From Russula earlei (lineage: Eukaryota > Basidiomycota > Agaricomycetes > Russulales > Russulaceae): DNA of 64,000 nt. This document shows, piece after piece, positions 1 to 11,512 of this stretch (position 1 is its first letter; every line of letters starts with the position of its first letter). Made by a program: the position numbers and the translations under genes. The stretch is taken from positions 62,001 through 126,000 of the forward strand of contig JAGFNK010000062.1 of NCBI GenBank assembly GCA_025769875.1, in the 5' to 3' direction. A model generated the notes under the pieces. That model worked only from the letters and a program-made list of their open reading frames with translations, was not told the DNA's origin and ran no database searches.

Positions 1-69
1 GATGAGGGGAGGGCATACACCATGGCTGGGCCGAGGGAGGGAGTGGTTTCAGGGGGCACACATGCGTGA

Positions 70-2651
70 GAACGCACAGCTTGGGCCCACACATGGGCCA
101 TGATGGAGAGGGCATTGGATTTGGCACACTTACCAGAGCATTCCCCCCCAGCATATGGGTCACTGTGAATGTGATGGTGCTTGCCCTTGGCAGTGCCAAT
201 ACTCTTCTCCATCAACCTGCACTTGTCAGGGAGGCACTTCCACTTTGGGGCCCGTTTGATTCCCATATGGTTGGCAGTCTCCATCCAAGTGTTTTGATTG
301 GGCACAATTGCGGCCTTTTTGGGTAAAGCGCTCTGATGCTGAGTAGATGCAATCGTGGCGGTTAGGCTATACTTTACCAACTGGTAGGCTTCGGCAATGG
401 CTGGGGTTGCTGTTGCTGGCTCCATTGGCTGATTGTTAAGTGACTGTGATAGGCAACTGATATCTTTTGTGAGTGTTTGAATGGATTCCTCTGGTCTTGG
501 AATGCCAGTGCATGCATGGGTAATTGAGGACTGTGCTATGAGGCACTTAGGCTTATCATCTGGGAATGTGGTGGGGAAATGGTGTTGGATAGTGGCTATG
601 TGCTTGCAAAACTGTACCCTTGGGAAGTTGGGGCAATCACATATCAATTGACCTAGATTGACAACAAAGAATTTACCCTGTTGAGAAGCCAATGCAACAT
701 GGAAGCAGTTGTTGTCAAATTTCTCGATTGAATCTCAGGAAATGCTATTGGCTATTTCCAGGATTTCATGCCACTGTTTCTCAGCCAGATCAGGGCCCAC
801 CAGCCCAACAGCTCATCATGTGCTCTTGTTTTGGCAATGAGACTCCATACCATTCACTAGTGTGTGAATAATATGGTCGATCCTCCAATTCCGCTTCCTG
901 TCAAGCCAATGCGTTTTTAATACATGATGATATCTAAATTAAATTAGTAATTAGATCTGGCCATGTCAAATTGATAACATACGCTTCAAGTAACATATTG
1001 GTGTCTCCCTCCACAAAAATTGTCCTGCTTTTTCAGACAACTTTGGACCACGTATGGCTATAAGGCAACCATTTTGAAGCCAGGTAATGCACAAAAGATT
1101 GAGGGTTAGAGGGATCATTTGTAATATCATCCCAAAGCTTGAAGAATGTGGCCATATCCTCTGTATTCACCCAAGCTTTGACCTTGTCCCACAGTGCTCG
1201 AAACTTGGTGGTAACAATGTGCAATCTCATCATGTGGAGGATGGGCCATGTGCAGAGGTACACTTGGCTCCATGGGTACACATCCTGAAGTGCTGTGATT
1301 TGTGCCTCATTGCGATCTGTCATTATTACTGAGGGGCAGACAGCGGGACTCGCTTCCTTTACCCAGTTTACAAAAAGGAAATGATTTCCATGTTGCCATT
1401 TGAAGCGAGCATCCAGGCAACAGGAACACCTATAGGGAGTATGAGTGCTCAGTGCCAAGATCCTGGATTCATTCTTACTCACCATGCCCCCAATGGTCCC
1501 TAGCAATGATTGTAAATAGAAGCAGATCGACATATTGGGTTGTATTATTTGTCGTGTCGATACTGATAAACGAGTGGCCAAGGCACCAGAACACATCCCA
1601 TTGAACTTGGCTTGGATGCAAAGGACAAAGCACCCTTTATGCAGCTTTGAAGTCTGGGGTGGTTCATCAAGCTTATCTTGATAAAAGACTGATATCTTTT
1701 CAGCTCTGAGTCTATCAACCCACAGCCTCACAGAGATGGCATCTTCTTCATGCAAACAGATGCCCTCTTCGTCTATCTGCTGGGCCAATTTCTGGATATC
1801 CACAGGGTTAATGAATTTGTTGCAAGAATCGTCTGGTGCTGCCTCTCGAATGCACTGCACCTGCAGATACACTTTCAGATAACTGGCATGACAAAAACTA
1901 GATTGATTACATATGATTTCTCTAATGTCCACCTTAGCCACTAACATGGATGCAATTTGATCCCACACTCCATGCAATAGCCAAGTATACTTGATATTGG
2001 CTAATCTGATTTCATGATTGTGCTCTGTGATATAGTGACCAAGGACCGCTGGCATGTCCGGATACAATTTGATTGTGATCTGGCATTGGCATCCTGTTTT
2101 CTTAGATTCGATCTTGCATTTCCGCTCAGGGTTCTTTTTTACATATTTTGATTCCCATCCGGACATCTGGCATGAACAAACATAGATGTGCTGCTCAAAC
2201 CAGAGTGGCCCCTTGTTGGTTTGGGTCAAGGACATGACAAATTGAATGGCATGTGCTTCTTCCTCTTGCTGGCCCACATGTCAAACTCAGCTAGACTACC
2301 CCATTGATTGGGATAGTTGCCCTTTTCTTGGTCATAAGTGAAGCTGCCCCGCTTCCTAGAGGTGGCAGGAGTCTCCGTGCCATTGGGAGGGACATTCAGG
2401 GTGTTCCAGGATAAAGTGGCATGTGCCATTTGGTTGAGATCCACATTGAGATCCATGCAAAACATAGTGGGCAGGGTGGTTGGCATGATGATCATCTCAG
2501 GCATGGCAGCAGGAACATGTGATGTAGTGATTAGGATGACAGGAACTGGATAGCATGAACTGGAAAGGTTACACTCCTCCACTCTGTTCGTCCCATTCTC
2601 CCACAATTTTGACAACCACAATTTTGTTATCAAGTAATTTATTCTTATCAT
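70..2651 (-). pseudogene. Mutator-like (MULE) transposase, frameshifted
   Basis: DNA transposase of the MULE superfamily, acting in the nucleus on its own element ends. On the minus strand it has a FAR1/WRKY-like Cys/His region (KKTGCQC, then TEHNHE, about 2010-2110), then the transposase core (IMTDRNEAQ, then CTWPILHMMRLH, about 1230-1330). An intron lies at about 936-984 (GTATGT to TTTAG). After it come RNWRIDHIIHTLVNG and a SWIM finger, CDCPNFPRVQFCKH, at about 597-642. A basic, Cys/His-rich tail runs to about 70. The frame changes near 2265, between FDMWA and EEEAHAIQF, so a 1-nt indel has broken it. The order of domains is that of fungal MULEs. I did not find terminal inverted repeats; the left end is probably outside the window. 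Confidence 0.82.
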
Positions 2652-4404
2652 TAAATGGTTATATTAATTTTATGGATTGTAATAATGTTCAAACACCAAT
2701 CTGCTGACAAAGTCTGATAGTCTGGATTTGGGTGTCACATTTTTGCAAAATTCCAAAGACTGACTGCCTGCTGGTTTGCCCAATCCTGAAAAAACTGGAC
2801 TGGACTGCACATGACTGGTTACATGTGGTCATTTGCAGTCATTTGACCAGTTCAGACCAGTCTCAACCAAAACTGGAAGATGACTGGTTGAAACCAGTTC
2901 TTGACTGGGTAAGTCATGTCACCCCCTGCTGTCTTGCACACCCACATGCCACCATATCTCCCGTTCACATTGTGTTCACATCCCTCCCTCTCTTGTCTCA
3001 GTCGTTCCTCTCTCTATCTCTCCCTTCCACTTCCCTTCCTCTCTGTCATCCCTTCATTATCACTTGGGCCTCAACATCCCTTCCATCAAGATGCTGTGCC
3101 CCATCCCTTGTGTGGCACCACTCACCACATCATCTCAGATCCTGACACCCTATGAAAATGACTCCTCACACTGCGCCCCCTCACATACCTGTCTTGCCTT
3201 CTCCCACTCTTCTGCCTGTTCTGCCTCTCCTCCTAATCTCTCCACAACCACCTCCCACCAATGCAGCCCCATCTGTTGACCCCAAAACTGCAAACTGTCA
3301 CCTCATGCCCTGTGGTCCGGCCATCCTTTCAACCCTCACTTTCCCTTTCATTGTGCCTCTTGGTCACCATGTTCTTTTCTTTCCTGCCTTTCATTCACCT
3401 TGCTACCACTCCTCACTTGCCTCTGTCTTTCATCACATCTCGCTCCCGCTTGTGACTGGCCTCACCCACCTTTCATTCCCTCCAATGATTGGGATGCGTG
3501 ATGCATCCACTCCTTGCCTCTGAACAATTCTACTTCGTGTTCTCCTCATCCTCCACCACCCACATCATCTCCCCCACCCATTGCCTTTCAAACAGGCCTT
3601 TCTTATGCCTTTGTCTTTCATCCCCTTTCCATCTCCTCTCACCACTTGTCAGATCACCCATTGTGGCTCGAGCCCCATGCCCCCTCCCACTCATCTTGCA
3701 TGCACCTCAGTCACCATCACCACCACTGCTGGATGCCTCATCCTGTCCACCTCCATTGCCTTGATGATGACCCTTGGAGCAGTAATAGAAAAAATGAGCA
3801 TTTTGGGCTATGAGGTACAATACCCCACTCTGACTCCCCTTATGATTGCCTCAGTTTTCTTTCACCTTACAATCGCCTATGTTCTCTTTCACTTTACAAT
3901 TCCCTTTGTTCTCCTTTGCCTTATGATACACTACTACACTCCACTGCCGCAATGAAGCTCCATTTACATGCTCCATATGCATCTCACCCACGTCTCCTCT
4001 GTCTCTCACCTTTCTTCTCCTACTTCCCTTTCAAATCCCAATGACACCATTTAGTGTAAATACATAAGATGAACAATGCAAACAGTTTGTAAAAACCCCT
4101 CTTAGTGAACAAACAATCTCACATGTCACTCCTCTCAAAACGCACATGCATGGACATGCCCACTCTCTGGCTTTGCCCTCCCTGTCCACTGCCGTTTGCA
4201 CCTGCCCAAGGATGCACTGTCCATCTGCATGCTGCCTCACATGCACACATGGTGCTGTCTCCTGTGTTTGCATCCCTTACCTGTACAATGTCAACTTCCC
4301 CTCCCCTTACTTCTTGTCTTTCACACCCTCAATACTCATGGTTTAGCTTTGTAGCCCCAACTTTGTATATAAACTCTTAGACACAATAATAAAGTGCTTA
4401 ATTA
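2652..4404. other. Non-coding, CT-rich spacer with clustered ACTGG/CCAGT motifs
   Basis: No credible gene. Several overlapping plus-strand open frames here are Pro/Ser/Leu/His-rich products of C/T-biased sequence with no family signature. Between 2770 and 2930 the pentamer ACTGG or its complement CCAGT recurs about ten times in both orientations. A similar cluster lies at 28720-28900 next to the BED-finger hAT gene. This may be the subterminal repeat zone of a hAT element whose coding part lies at 8655-11431, but I could not identify terminal repeats. Confidence 0.4.
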
Positions 4405-4573
4405 GGCCCATGATACCAACAAAGAATTCTTGAACTTCAAACTTGAATTTGAATTTTGGGATTTTCTGGGAGTGACTGGTGTGACCAGTGTGATAATAAG
4501 TGACATCACATATATGATAAACTAATAGGTTTTTTTTTAATATGAGTTTTTATTTGCTTGTGATTTGCATATT
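4405..4573 (+). repeat. Left terminal inverted repeat of Harbinger element
   Basis: Pairs with 8483-8651 over 169 bp with only scattered mismatches; several of these are CG versus CA/TG. Contains GAATTCTTGAACTT and the T-run before AATATGAG seen in both ends. Confidence 0.93.
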
Positions 4574-4695
4574 CATGTATTTGCATATTTGTGTGTGATT
4601 GTGTATGTGTAAGCCCTTTGTCAGTACCTTCTTTTTCACCTTCACTTCGGCGTTGCCCCACACTTTATTTTCCTGATCCTGATCATCACCTCCCA

Positions 4696-6820
4696 TGCAG
4701 ACCCACTTGTCAAGAAGCTCTGATTCCTCTGCAGAAGAAACCTGAGCAGATATCAAGGCAAGATGGATGACTGAGGAGGAAGCTGAGTTCTTAAACTTCC
4801 TCTTGGAGCACAAGGACCAAATGATGTCCAATGCTATGTTCAGGGATCAAGTCTTCAATGAGGTGGCCAGTCAAATTAGGTCCCTTTGTAAGAAGGGTGG
4901 CTTCAAAACTCTGAGCTCATCCAAGGCGAAGTGGCAAAGGGTATGTGTTTCCTCTTTTCACTACACCTCAACACTGACACCGTTCAACTAGATGAAGACC
5001 GACTGGGACACCATTTCAGCGATCAAAAATAAGTCTGGCATGGCTTGGGATGATGTGACAGGAATGGACATATCAGCAGAAAATCAAAATCAGGCAGTGT
5101 ATGATGAGCTGGTCGCAGTGCGTCTGTAACTCCTGATGTTACACCATTTTCCTTTTACGTTTACTTCGTACCTTTGCTATGGACTGCTTGCTTTTGTACA
5201 TCCCTTTACTTACTGGTCTCGTGATCTCTTACATCTTGTGATCCCTTCTGTGTTATCATGTGATCCATACACATCCAGATAACACTGGATTGCTGTTACT
5301 TTCCCTTTGTTTGGTTCTCTTTCCATTTATATTCACTTCTTAGTTTTGACTGTGCAATGCTGTGCATTTACTGTGCAGCACAGTTACTTGGTTCTGACTC
5401 ATTTGTGGCCTCATTCCTATGACTCCTACTTACTATGACTCCTACTATACTAGTAGCACAGTCAAAGTGCAGCTATTGCTGCGCTTCTCCTGTATATATA
5501 AGCTCAGTACTTTGTGACCAAAGCCCTAAGCTTGGTCTCTTGTAGAATCCAACCTACTCTTGTCCAAACATATTCTCCTACAACCCACTTTGCTCTTAAT
5601 CCTCAAACCACATCCACCTCTCCATTTCATCAACTCTCAACACACCATCCACCATCCACTCTTTGCTTTTCCCTTCCTTCCCTAAGAGTCTCTCTTCACT
5701 CCCCTGAGAAGAGCTCTCCTCCTTTAAGACCTACCTTCCTCAACTCTCTCTGTGTTGTTCAAGGTCCCCGACGGACTTGAATGCATATAGCTAGTGGAAC
5801 CAGCCCAAGTCTATCCCATTACAAACTTACCCTAGCTTCTCAACGGACCAAGTCATACTAGGAAGGGTCTATTGGCCATAACCTGTTTAGCATAAAACAC
5901 TTCGACCGCTGCAGGGATCCTTACTCTTTATACACGGGAACCAGCCCATTTCTTGAACACATCTCTATCACCGACTTGTCTTTACACTTGCAAACTGACA
6001 TGGCTAGTTACTGTGACACCTGATTTGTTGACAATATCTTACTTTAGTAGGACAAACCAGTGGTCAAGAAGTTCCACCACAAGGGCTGGCCACATTGCGA
6101 GGCCATGGAATCTCTTGTAGGAACAAAAACCAAAGGCAAACATGCATACCGGGCTTTGCAGCCAACACCTCGTGCTGAGCATGCTCCATCCCAGCCACCT
6201 ACTCCTGCTCACCTGACCCCCGATTTGTCTCAAGTCGGCGGCAGCAGGAGGGCATCGACTTGCAATACCTCATTCGACTTTGCAAATACCTCATTCGACT
6301 TCATAACCAACAAGTGTAAATCACCTCACATTGATGATATCCTGATGTCCGAAACATCTTCAGCTAAAAACAGAGGGGTGACACCGTGGTGTCTGCTGTC
6401 ATGGGTGTTACAGCGGTCATGAACAGAGTTGTTGATGTCTTCGACTCAACTGTCCATTCTCTTGGTCTCTCCCCACCCATGCCTGAATTCACACCCGCAC
6501 CTGCACTCACACTCGCACCCGCACCCGCACCCACACCTGCACCCGCACCTGCACTCACAGGTGATACTGTACCTGGATTTTTGGCACTTCCCGAGTATGC
6601 ACGCCAGACACTGGCAGTCCAACACCTTGCCAGTGATATCAAGGATATCACAAATGGTTGTTGGTTGCCAACTGATGATATTGTCCCAGCATTATCCCTG
6701 TTTGCCAATTGCGGCATCAGAGAGGTGGATGGCTACCTTGTGCTCATATCCGTGGAGTCATCATGTGAGTTTGCACGTGGATACATATGTAATCTGGTGG
6801 AGAAAGTGAAGCGAGCTTAA
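4696..6820 (+). pseudogene. Harbinger-associated Myb/SANT-like DNA-binding protein, degraded
   Basis: Second protein of PIF/Harbinger elements, which helps the transposase bind DNA. Exon 1 ends at 4940 and carries the SANT-like helix region (KARWMTEEEAEFLNFLLEHK). Intron 1 is 4941-4991. Exon 2 (4992-5117) reads TDWDTISAIKNKSGMAWDD. Intron 2 is 5118-6050 (GTGCGT to TAG) and contains a whole solo LTR; without it the intron would be 46 nt. Exon 3 resumes with FHHKGWPHCEAM. A Pro/Ala linker of PAPAP repeats and a C-terminal region (LPTDDIVPALSLFA, then EVDGYLVLI) follow in another frame from about 6380, so there is a frameshift. An in-frame TGA at 4744-4746 precedes the domain if translation starts at 4696. 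Confidence 0.8.
5137..6018 (+). mobile_element. Solo LTR, family B (882 bp), TSD CCTGA
   Basis: Begins TGTTACACC and ends CTGTGACA; flanked by CCTGA at 5132-5136 and 6019-6023. A TATATATA box at 5493-5500 is followed by a hairpin (stem CCAA-GC/GC-TTGG) at 5516-5537. Other copies lie at 26672, 34424 and 63615, plus a fragment at 11432. Inserted inside an intron, so it need not have abolished the host reading frame. Confidence 0.95.
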
Positions 6821-6963
6821 GCGATGATTTGTGTTGTTGTGTCATGTATGTGTATCCAAATAAATATTTCACATATTGTGAAATTACATGTGATGTGCCA
6901 AAAACATTTTCTGTCAAAAAGTTGCACGCTTTGTCCCTGTTGTTGTCCCCTCCCTCGCTCAAG

Positions 6964-8331
6964 ATGCCCGATAACCCTCATCAGCAATGGGTACAATGGC
7001 GACGCCAACTGGCACCAACGGCTCTATGTCATGTTAAATATATCAACTGTTCTCCTACTTTGCTGCCAAGCATTACTTGAGCTCCTTGAACCCCTCTATT
7101 GTCCTCCTATCCCATATCACACATCTTCATACACTGGGGCTAAGTGGGTTGAGGACCTACTCACTGGCCATCCAGAGCGCATTCAGACTGAGCTTGGGGT
7201 GCATAAAAAAGTATTTATCATCCTCCAGTGGATCCTCCAATGACTTGGTATCTCATCATCACTGACACGTCCAAGTTGAAGAACAAATTGATATCTTCCT
7301 TTATACAGCTGTCACAGGGCTGCCATCAACACATGTCGGAGAGCATTTTCAGCGGTCACCCTGCACCATTTCAAAGTAAGTATATCTCTCAGGTTTCTTT
7401 CAGATGTCATCTGATGGATAGCTAGGTATTTTAAAAAAATTCTAGGCAGTTCTCTTGAGCCCTCCCTTCTACACCACATTTGTGCACCTTCCCGATGCCG
7501 ATTCACCCCCTCACCCCTTCATCCAAAGCAACCCCAAATTCTTTCCATTTCTCAAGGATGCACCGGGTGCTATCGACGGTACACATATCGACTGTTTTGC
7601 CACTGCTGCAGAGCGTGATGCAGGCAAGGAACCACAAAGGAGGTCTCACACAGAACTGCCTTGTGGGATGCTCATTTGACCTCCACTTCACCTACCTGCT
7701 GACTGGTTGGGAGGGTTCCACTGCTGACGTGACACTTTTTCATGCAGCACATCATTCTGATCTTCGTGTCCCAAGGGGGAAGTATTATCTTGGTGATGTG
7801 GGTTTTGCCTCGTCAGATGTACTTCTCACCCCTTATCGAGGCGTGCAGTACCATCTAGCTGAATGGGGCCATGCTCGCACAAGGTGAGTCTTTGTTGTCT
7901 TACTTTCAAGTTGTCTTACTGATGTTTGTCCTAGGCCACGCACACCCAAGGAGCTGTTCAATTTGTGTCATGCCCAAGCTCGCAATGTCATTGAACACAT
8001 TTTTGGAATTCTCAAGTGGCATTTCAAGATTCTCTCACAACCCCATGAGTATAACATGGGAGTTCAAGCACGCGTCCCATGTGCGCTCACAGTGCTTGAC
8101 AATCTTATTCGCGCATATGACTCTAGGGAGATTGGCACCTTTGACGACCAAGTGGCTGACCTCCAGATGGATGCACAAGAAGAGGAAGCACTGGCTGGTG
8201 AACTTGGAACAGGCCCTGTGACGCAGTGTGAGAGGGAGCAAGCAAATATCAGGCGAGATAAAATTGCTGATGACATGTGGGAGCAGTATCAGAGAATTCA
8301 GAGGGACCATGCAGAATGTGTTATTGAATAG
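6964..8331 (+). pseudogene. PIF/Harbinger DDE transposase (DDE_Tnp_4 type), degraded
   Basis: Catalyses excision and integration of the element. Starts at ATG 6964 (MPDNPHQQWVQWRRQLA), then PYHTSSYTGAKWVEDLLTGHPERI, then VEEQIDIFLYTAVTGLPSTH, a typical N-terminal half. The catalytic part has DAPGAIDGTHIDCF (first Asp, about 7557-7600), WEGSTADVTLFHAA (second Asp) and ARNVIEHIFGILK (Glu region, about 7980-8020). Introns: one starting near 7376, and a clear 51-nt intron at 7884-7934. There are frameshifts near 7070, 7255, 7445 and 7620, and a TGA after ILQ near 7240, so it cannot make transposase. C-terminal residues are Glu/Gln-rich and end with TAG at 8329-8331. Confidence 0.9.
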
Positions 8332-8482
8332 TATTTTTTTCAAAAAAAGATTTTCCATTTCCTCTTCAAAAATCTCTCACTCCATGTGCATGGATCCTGG
8401 GCCCTACAGTATGCCTTGGCAACATTCAGTGGACACAAGTGGACTGAGTCAGTTCCCAGTCATGGCTGCCATCACAATACGC

Positions 8483-8651
8483 GAATATGCAAATCACAAG
8501 CGAATAAAAACTCATATTAAAAAAAAACCTATTAGTTTATCATATATGCGATGTCACTTATATCACACTGGTCACACCAGTCACTCCCGGAAAATCCCGA
8601 AATTCAAGTTCAAGTTCGAAGTTCAAGAATTCTCAGTTGGTATCATGGGCC
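8483..8651 (-). repeat. Right terminal inverted repeat of Harbinger element
   Basis: Reverse complement of 4405-4573 with equal length; followed by the TTA target duplication. Confidence 0.93.
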
Positions 8652-9173
8652 TTACTCTAAAACAAACTTGTCTCAAGCACTTCAGCCCCTTTGTCACCAG
8701 CAAGAAAGTCCCCATATTCTGTGAGATCTACCTTGTCAACATGTGCTGAATTCCAAGCTGCAATATCAGCAATGTCCTTTTGCCATGCAAACTTCATAAG
8801 TTGCAACTCTTCAAATCTTTGTGAGCCAAGGGATGCCTGACAGTCATTAGCCACCTGCTTTCCAGCAGAGAAGAGCCATTCACATGTAATGGAAGAGGCT
8901 TGGCATGGAAGAACATCAAGTGTGATGTGTGCAAGTGTTGAATACACTTGGGCATGATCCTATCATGGAATTAGGGTGAAAATCAAGATGAGGGAAGCAC
9001 AACTTGAATTCTGAGGCCCATTCTTCATTGGCATCTCTAGAAACACGCAACTGTTGAAACCAATCAAACTCAGATAGAAGGGGATTGCAATGAAGGCTTG
9101 CAGCACTATCATCATCCATAGCTTGTGTGGCTCTTGGTTGGCACTGGTGATATTGCTCCATCTACAGGTCTAA

Positions 9174-9726
9174 GGCCCCTTTTACCAACCGAGAATTCTT
9201 GAATCTTGAACTTGAACTTGGATTTTGGGATTTTCCGGGAGTGACAGGAATGACAGGTGTGATGTAAGTGACATAATAAACTAATATGAGTCCATTTCAA
9301 ATATGAGTTATTTTCCAATGTGATTTGCTGGGTTTACATGTGATATGTAAAATATTTTTTCTAACCCTTCCTTCCACTCCTTCCAAGTGGGGTATTGCAA
9401 GCATGTCATAAGGCAGAATATGTGTCACCAATGTGTGGGTGCACATCTTTGTGCAAAATTTGTATGTGCAGCTCTGGTGAAAATGGGACTGCAAGCACCC
9501 AGATGTTGAGCTTGAGTTGGACTGCTCGACCCCGAGTTTGACGCTGACACATCATGTGTAACCCCAAATATGTGAGTATGCAAATGACAACAAAAACAAA
9601 TGCATATTAATTTATTATATACATCATATCACTTAGATCACTCCTGTCACTCCTGTCACTCCCAGAAAATCCCAAAATCCAAGTTCAAGTTCAAGATTCA
9701 AGAATTCTCGGTTGGTAAAAGGGGCC
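9174..9726. mobile_element. Harbinger-type MITE (553 bp), TSD TAA
   Basis: Non-coding element with inverted ends beginning GGCCCCTTTTACCAACCGAG and flanked by TAA (9171-9173 and 9727-9729). The first ~120 bp of each end resemble the TIRs of the autonomous element at 4405-8651 (shared GAATTCTTGAA, AAGTTCAAGTTCAAG and GGGAGTGACAGG blocks), so that family could have mobilised it. Inserted in the hAT gene. Confidence 0.93.
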
Positions 9727-9941
9727 TAAAGGATCAGTCTACATGCTGTAAAACCTTGGAACTTGAACACACCGCTTTCTCCAATATCCTATGCACCTCC
9801 AGCTGCCAGTTCTTTGCATCAACATGATTGGGTTCATGCATCAGTTATGTTAAAATGAGATGTGATAAAAGAAGCTCACCAAGTGCCAGCACATAGATAG
9901 GCTTTTCATCAAAGTGAGAATAGTACTTCTGAAGCTTTGTA

Positions 9942-10982
9942 TGTTGAAGCAGATGGGCGCAGGTTATGATAAGAGCGATAAGATCCTTAAGATCTATCAA
10001 AGATATTTCAGTTTGTGTAAGACAAAACTATAAATCAGTAATACCTATCAAAGATATCTACAACGCGTGATTAGATGCGATAGATAAGATAGGAAACAGT
10101 AAGTACTCACTTCAGTTTGTGTAAGACAAAACTGAAGCAATCTAGCTAATTGAGTGCCTCTTAAATACGCGAAAGCGTCTCTAAGCAATGTAATCATAAC
10201 TACCAACTTGCACTGGTTGAAAAATCAACTTATGTGCATGACAAAACTGTAACATTTTGAATAACAGAATTTATTGTTTTGATACAAATATGTAGAAAAC
10301 AATTTGTGGAAATTCATTTTAGATTTTGTTACAATAGATTTCTGTTACAAAATGATGAAATTAGTAAATGGTATTGACAGGATTTCAGAACATACATTAT
10401 GTTTCAAAAATTGTAAATTATTCTAAGATTTTGTGTGAGACAAAATTGTGAAAAATTGAAACTGCAAAATATGGGTTTATGAAAAAGGTGGCCAAACCCA
10501 AATTTTGTAGCTTCAATTTTTCACAATTTTGTTTCTCACAAAATCTTAAAATAATTTTATAATTTTATACATAATGTATGTTTTAAAATCTTGTCAACAC
10601 TATTTACTTATTCCATCATTTTGTAACAGCAATCTATTGTAACAAAATCTAAAATGAAATTTCACAAATTGTTTGTTACACATTTGTGTCAAAATAATAA
10701 ATTCTGTTATTCAAAGTGTTACAGTTTTGTCATTCACATAAGTTGATTTTCCAACCAGTGTTGTATCATAAAGGATCAGTCGTTAGTAGCTACCGATTGT
10801 CATCAATTAACTTATCATTGTAACATACACAGGCTGCAGCATCTGAGCTGAGCCGGTCCGGGCTGATCCGACGCGTGAATGACATGCGTGAGCTGGGAGC
10901 GCCCGGTCCATGGGAGCCGACGCGTTAACGCGACTGGGCTGTGATTACATCAGACTGCCCAAAAGCAGTGGTAATCTCAACA
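9942..10982 (-). mobile_element. Solo LTR, family E, TSD TTGTA, carrying a palindromic insert
   Basis: On the minus strand begins TGTTGAGATTACC and ends CTTCAACA; flanked by TTGTA at 9937-9941 and 10983-10987. Without the palindrome at 10211-10760 it is about 490 bp, matching the copy at 31061-31539 (479 bp). Compared with that copy this one keeps many CpGs (for example GCGTCGGATCAGCCCGGACC versus GCGTTGGATCAACCTGGACT). Confidence 0.92.
10211..10760. mobile_element. 550-bp AT-rich palindromic (foldback/MITE-like) element
   Basis: Nearly the whole element is one inverted repeat: arms of about 270 bp starting CACTGGTTG and ending CAACCAGTG, with a few dozen bases of loop around 10475-10495. 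No coding capacity. Both flanks show TTG, which may be a 3-bp duplication or chance. Inserted in LTR E, which is inserted in hAT. Confidence 0.88.
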
Positions 10983-11431
10983 TTGTAAGTCTGTTGTTCA
11001 TCATGTCATGGTACAATGACAAGTGATCATCCTGGGATTTGGCCTCCCAAGCAGTCTGTAGTTGTTCTATTGCAGGGAGGGCACACCACAAAGTGGGAAG
11101 TTGCTCAGATGAGAAGTAGTGCTGTATATTGTTGGAATCCTATCAACACTGTTAAGTTTGCCACTGGCCATCAGATAAACACAAACATACCTTCAAAATC
11201 TCGCATGCATCCCTCACGCATCTCCAATCCCCATCTGAGAATTGAAATGCACTCCATCTGATCTTCTTTGTGATCATCCCATTGCATCGTATGGTGGTAA
11301 TTGGGCCAATTAAAGTATCAGCAGAGTTTAGGAACAGATTGATTGGCTACATATGCTCGATCAGTGCCATGCACCATAAGTTCCATAACAAAGCATGGTG
11401 ACTCACCTGCCACAGTTTGTATGAATGATGA

Positions 11432-11512
11432 AGCTTGCGTATGTCCCTTTACTTACTGGTCTTGTGATCTCTTATGTCTTGTGATCCCTTCTGTGTTATC
11501 ATGTGATCCATT
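11432..11512 (+). repeat. Fragment of LTR B
   Basis: About 80 bp matching the segment of LTR B that reads GTCCCTTTACTTACTGGTCT to TCATGTGATCCAT. Truncated on both sides with no target duplication visible. It marks the upstream edge of the hAT remnant. Confidence 0.8.

Larger units (their letters stand above)
4405..8651 (+). mobile_element. PIF/Harbinger DNA transposon with a solo LTR inside it
   Basis: Bounded by 169-bp terminal inverted repeats beginning GGCCCATGATACCAAC and flanked by a TTA target duplication (4402-4404 and 8652-8654), the hallmark of PIF/Harbinger. It carries the two genes of the superfamily in the same orientation: a Myb/SANT-like DNA-binding protein and a DDE transposase. 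Both are degraded. Without the 882-bp LTR and its 5-bp duplication the element would be about 3.36 kb. It lies directly against the 3' end of an antisense hAT gene. Confidence 0.93.
8655..11431 (-). pseudogene. hAT-family transposase, split by a MITE and by LTR E
   Basis: hAT transposase, minus strand. From its upstream end: AYVANQS (about 11350), WSAFQFSDGDWRCVRDARDF (about 11240), an intron (GTATGT to AACAG, about 11150-11195), then FSSEQLPTLWCALPAIEQLQ. Removing LTR E (9942-10982 and its TTGTA copy) rejoins NNRLT to KLQKYYSHFDEKPIYVLAL in frame. After the 9174-9726 MITE, DWFQQLRVSRDANEEWASE leads to the hAT C-terminal dimerisation domain (LAHITLDVLPCQASS, then CEWLFSAGKQVA, 8800-8940), ending in a stop at 8657. 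Frameshifts near 8945 and stops near the MITE confirm decay. The N-terminal BED finger is missing; the upstream end abuts an LTR B fragment. Confidence 0.88.

Noticed and set aside
2732..3955. Several long plus-strand ORFs, Pro/Ser/His-rich
   Set aside because: They overlap in multiple frames in C/T-biased DNA and show no domain, signal or codon evidence.
6364..6717. Minus-strand Gly/Ala-rich repeat protein
   Set aside because: It is the complement of the Pro/Ala linker (PAPAP) of the Harbinger Myb/SANT gene; no independent support.
8228..8749. 173-codon plus ORF
   Set aside because: It runs from the transposase 3' end through the Harbinger TIR into antisense hAT; a shadow frame.
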